From assembly GCA_946481495.1 (NCBI GenBank), contig CAMLNW010000129.1:1-7624 (forward strand): a stretch of 7,624 nt of DNA. Reading direction: 5' to 3'. Under the pieces are notes generated by a model, which did no database searches, was not told the origin of the DNA, and worked only from the letters and a program-made list of their open reading frames with translations. Shown piece after piece: positions 7,050-7,624 of the stretch (within the stretch, counting starts at the first letter, position 1; each line of letters opens with the position of its first letter). Made by a program: the position numbers and the translations under genes. Source of the DNA: an uncultured Actinomycetes bacterium (GTDB taxonomy: Bacteria > Actinomycetota > Thermoleophilia > Solirubrobacterales > Thermoleophilaceae).

Positions 7050-7193
7050 GCCGATTCGCACACCGGATGGTCGAGGTCTTCGAGCTCCCGCTCTCTCCCG
7101 ATGGGGATGCACGGCCGCCTCCGCCCAGGTTGGCACGCACAGCGTGCTTTTCGGGCTACGACAACCGCACCCCACCAGAAGGAGCAGGAGCAG
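7050..7193. other. Intergenic gap between the transfer operon and ssb
   Basis: No gene is called in this 144-nt gap. An ATG at 7046 overlaps the previous stop and opens a frame that looks coding (mostly G/C third bases) for about 16 codons. It then loses that character and runs on out of frame through the ssb gene, so it is either spurious or the remnant of a small gene. The gap also holds the hairpin at 7133-7151 and the ssb ribosome binding site. No convincing promoter is visible. Confidence 0.5.
7133..7151 (+). terminator. Small hairpin with TTTT, possible operon terminator or attenuator
   Basis: GCACGC (7133-7138) pairs perfectly with GCGTGC (7142-7147) across an ACA loop, and TTTT follows at 7148-7151. 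The 6-bp stem can gain a G-U pair (7132/7148). It lies about 80 nt after the last membrane-protein gene and about 40 nt before ssb. It may end the transfer-operon transcript or reduce read-through into ssb. The same inverted repeat could instead be a protein-binding operator. The T-run is short, so termination would be weak. Confidence 0.45.
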
Positions 7194-7556
7194 ATGAACA
7201 CCTTTGTCATCACCGGCCGGTTCACCAGGGACATCGAGCTGCGCACCACGAAGTCGGAGAAGACCGTCGCCAACGTGACGATCGCCTCCGACCGCAAGCG
7301 CGACCGCAGCAAGACCGACTTCTTCCCGGTCACGCTGTGGGAGGGACTCGCCAAGACCTGCGCCGAGCACAGCGGCAAGGGCCGGCTGGTCTGCATCACC
7401 GGGCGCGTGCAGCACAGCGTCACCGGACCCGAGGGCGAGAAGCGCCACCACTACGACTGGATCGCCGAGGACGTCGAGTTCCTCGACAGCAAGCCCACCG
7501 ACGACTCCGCCGCAGAGCAGGCGCCCGAGCCGGAGCCTGAGCCGGCCACCGCCTAG
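7194..7556 (+). CDS. ssb: Single-stranded DNA-binding protein (SSB family)
   Basis: This 120-residue protein binds single-stranded DNA and here probably protects transferred or replicating element DNA. Residues 1-100 follow the SSB OB-fold pattern: an opening strand and FTRDIELRTT (10-19) matching the family's GRLxxDPELRxT, VANVTIASDR (25-34), DFFPVTLWEGLAK (42-54) matching the family's DFI-x-V-x-x-W-x-x-x-A segment, KGRLVCITGRV (62-72), and the final DWIAEDVEFLDSK strand (88-100). The tail is short and ends in a PEPEPEP run followed by ATA, without the acidic Asp-rich phenylalanine tip that recruits partner proteins in housekeeping SSBs. This fits an accessory, element-encoded copy. The start is set by AAGGAG at 7179-7184 with a second GGAG nearer; the ATG at 7101 would add residues that do not belong to the fold. 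Confidence 0.9.
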   Translation: MNTFVITGRFTRDIELRTTKSEKTVANVTIASDRKRDRSKTDFFPVTLWEGLAKTCAEHSGKGRLVCITGRVQHSVTGPEGEKRHHYDWIAEDVEFLDSKPTDDSAAEQAPEPEPEPATA

Positions 7557-7570
7557 ACCACCACGCGGCG

Positions 7571-7607
7571 ACGGAGGCCCGCGACCCAACGGGTCGCGGG
7601 CCTTCGT
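7571..7607 (+). terminator. Rho-independent-type terminator hairpin after ssb
   Basis: A 13-bp perfect stem (7575-7587 with 7591-7603) surrounds an AAC loop. It extends outward by a G-U pair and three more pairs to 17 bp (7571-7607). It begins 14 nt after the ssb stop. Only a short, broken T-run (TTCGTTTG) follows, common in very GC-rich genomes, so the stem probably does most of the work. No matching T-run is seen for the opposite strand. Confidence 0.85.
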
Positions 7608-7624
7608 TTGCGTCACCCGAAGAC

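Noticed and set aside
7130..7162. TTGGCA followed by a TAC-containing stretch as a promoter for ssb
   Set aside because: No -10-like hexamer with an acceptable match lies 16-18 nt downstream, and the region overlaps the hairpin at 7133-7151.
6932..7540. A 202-codon + strand frame covering the gap and most of ssb
   Set aside because: It overlaps the ssb gene out of frame, and its later part is Arg/His-rich shadow sequence; only the first few codons from 7046 look possibly coding.

Overview
The window comes from a very GC-rich chromosome or integrated element. Codons end almost entirely in G or C, and proteins are rich in Ala, Arg and Gly. This fits a high-GC Gram-positive lineage such as Actinomycetota, possibly Thermoleophilia/Solirubrobacterales. 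That assignment is inferred from composition and protein style only; no rRNA or other marker is present.

All supported genes lie on the + strand and form a compact conjugation (type IV secretion, T4SS) module of Gram-positive type. In order: the C-terminal end of an unidentified protein (1-414); a 119-residue hydrophobic protein with pilin-like (VirB2/TrbC-like) topology (438-797); a polytopic VirB6/TrbL-like channel protein with a long proline-rich tail (794-2353); a small two-helix PrgI/VirB3-like protein (2328-2714); a VirB4-family ATPase with intact Walker A and B motifs (2707-5391); a membrane-anchored cell-wall hydrolase joining a 3D domain to an M15-like metallopeptidase domain (5398-6537); and a multi-pass membrane protein resembling SpoIIM/DUF95 (6534-7049). 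Junctions are ATGA stop/start overlaps, overlaps of 8 or 26 nt, or a gap of only 6 nt, so the genes from 438 to 7049 are probably one translationally coupled operon.

A 144-nt gap (7050-7193) follows and contains a small hairpin ending in TTTT. Next is a single-stranded DNA-binding protein gene with its own strong ribosome binding site (7194-7556), then a long GC-rich hairpin that looks like the terminator (7571-7607).

The likely division of labour is this. VirB4 powers assembly and transport, and the VirB6-like and PrgI-like proteins form the inner channel. The pilin-like protein may give a surface filament or channel subunit, the hydrolase opens the peptidoglycan, and SSB coats transferred single-stranded DNA. 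The coupling protein (VirD4/TcpA), relaxase, integrase and attachment sites are not in the window, so whether this is an integrative conjugative element, a plasmid or a remnant cannot be decided here. The least expected components are the 3D + M15-like hydrolase fusion and the SpoIIM-like protein within the T4SS operon.
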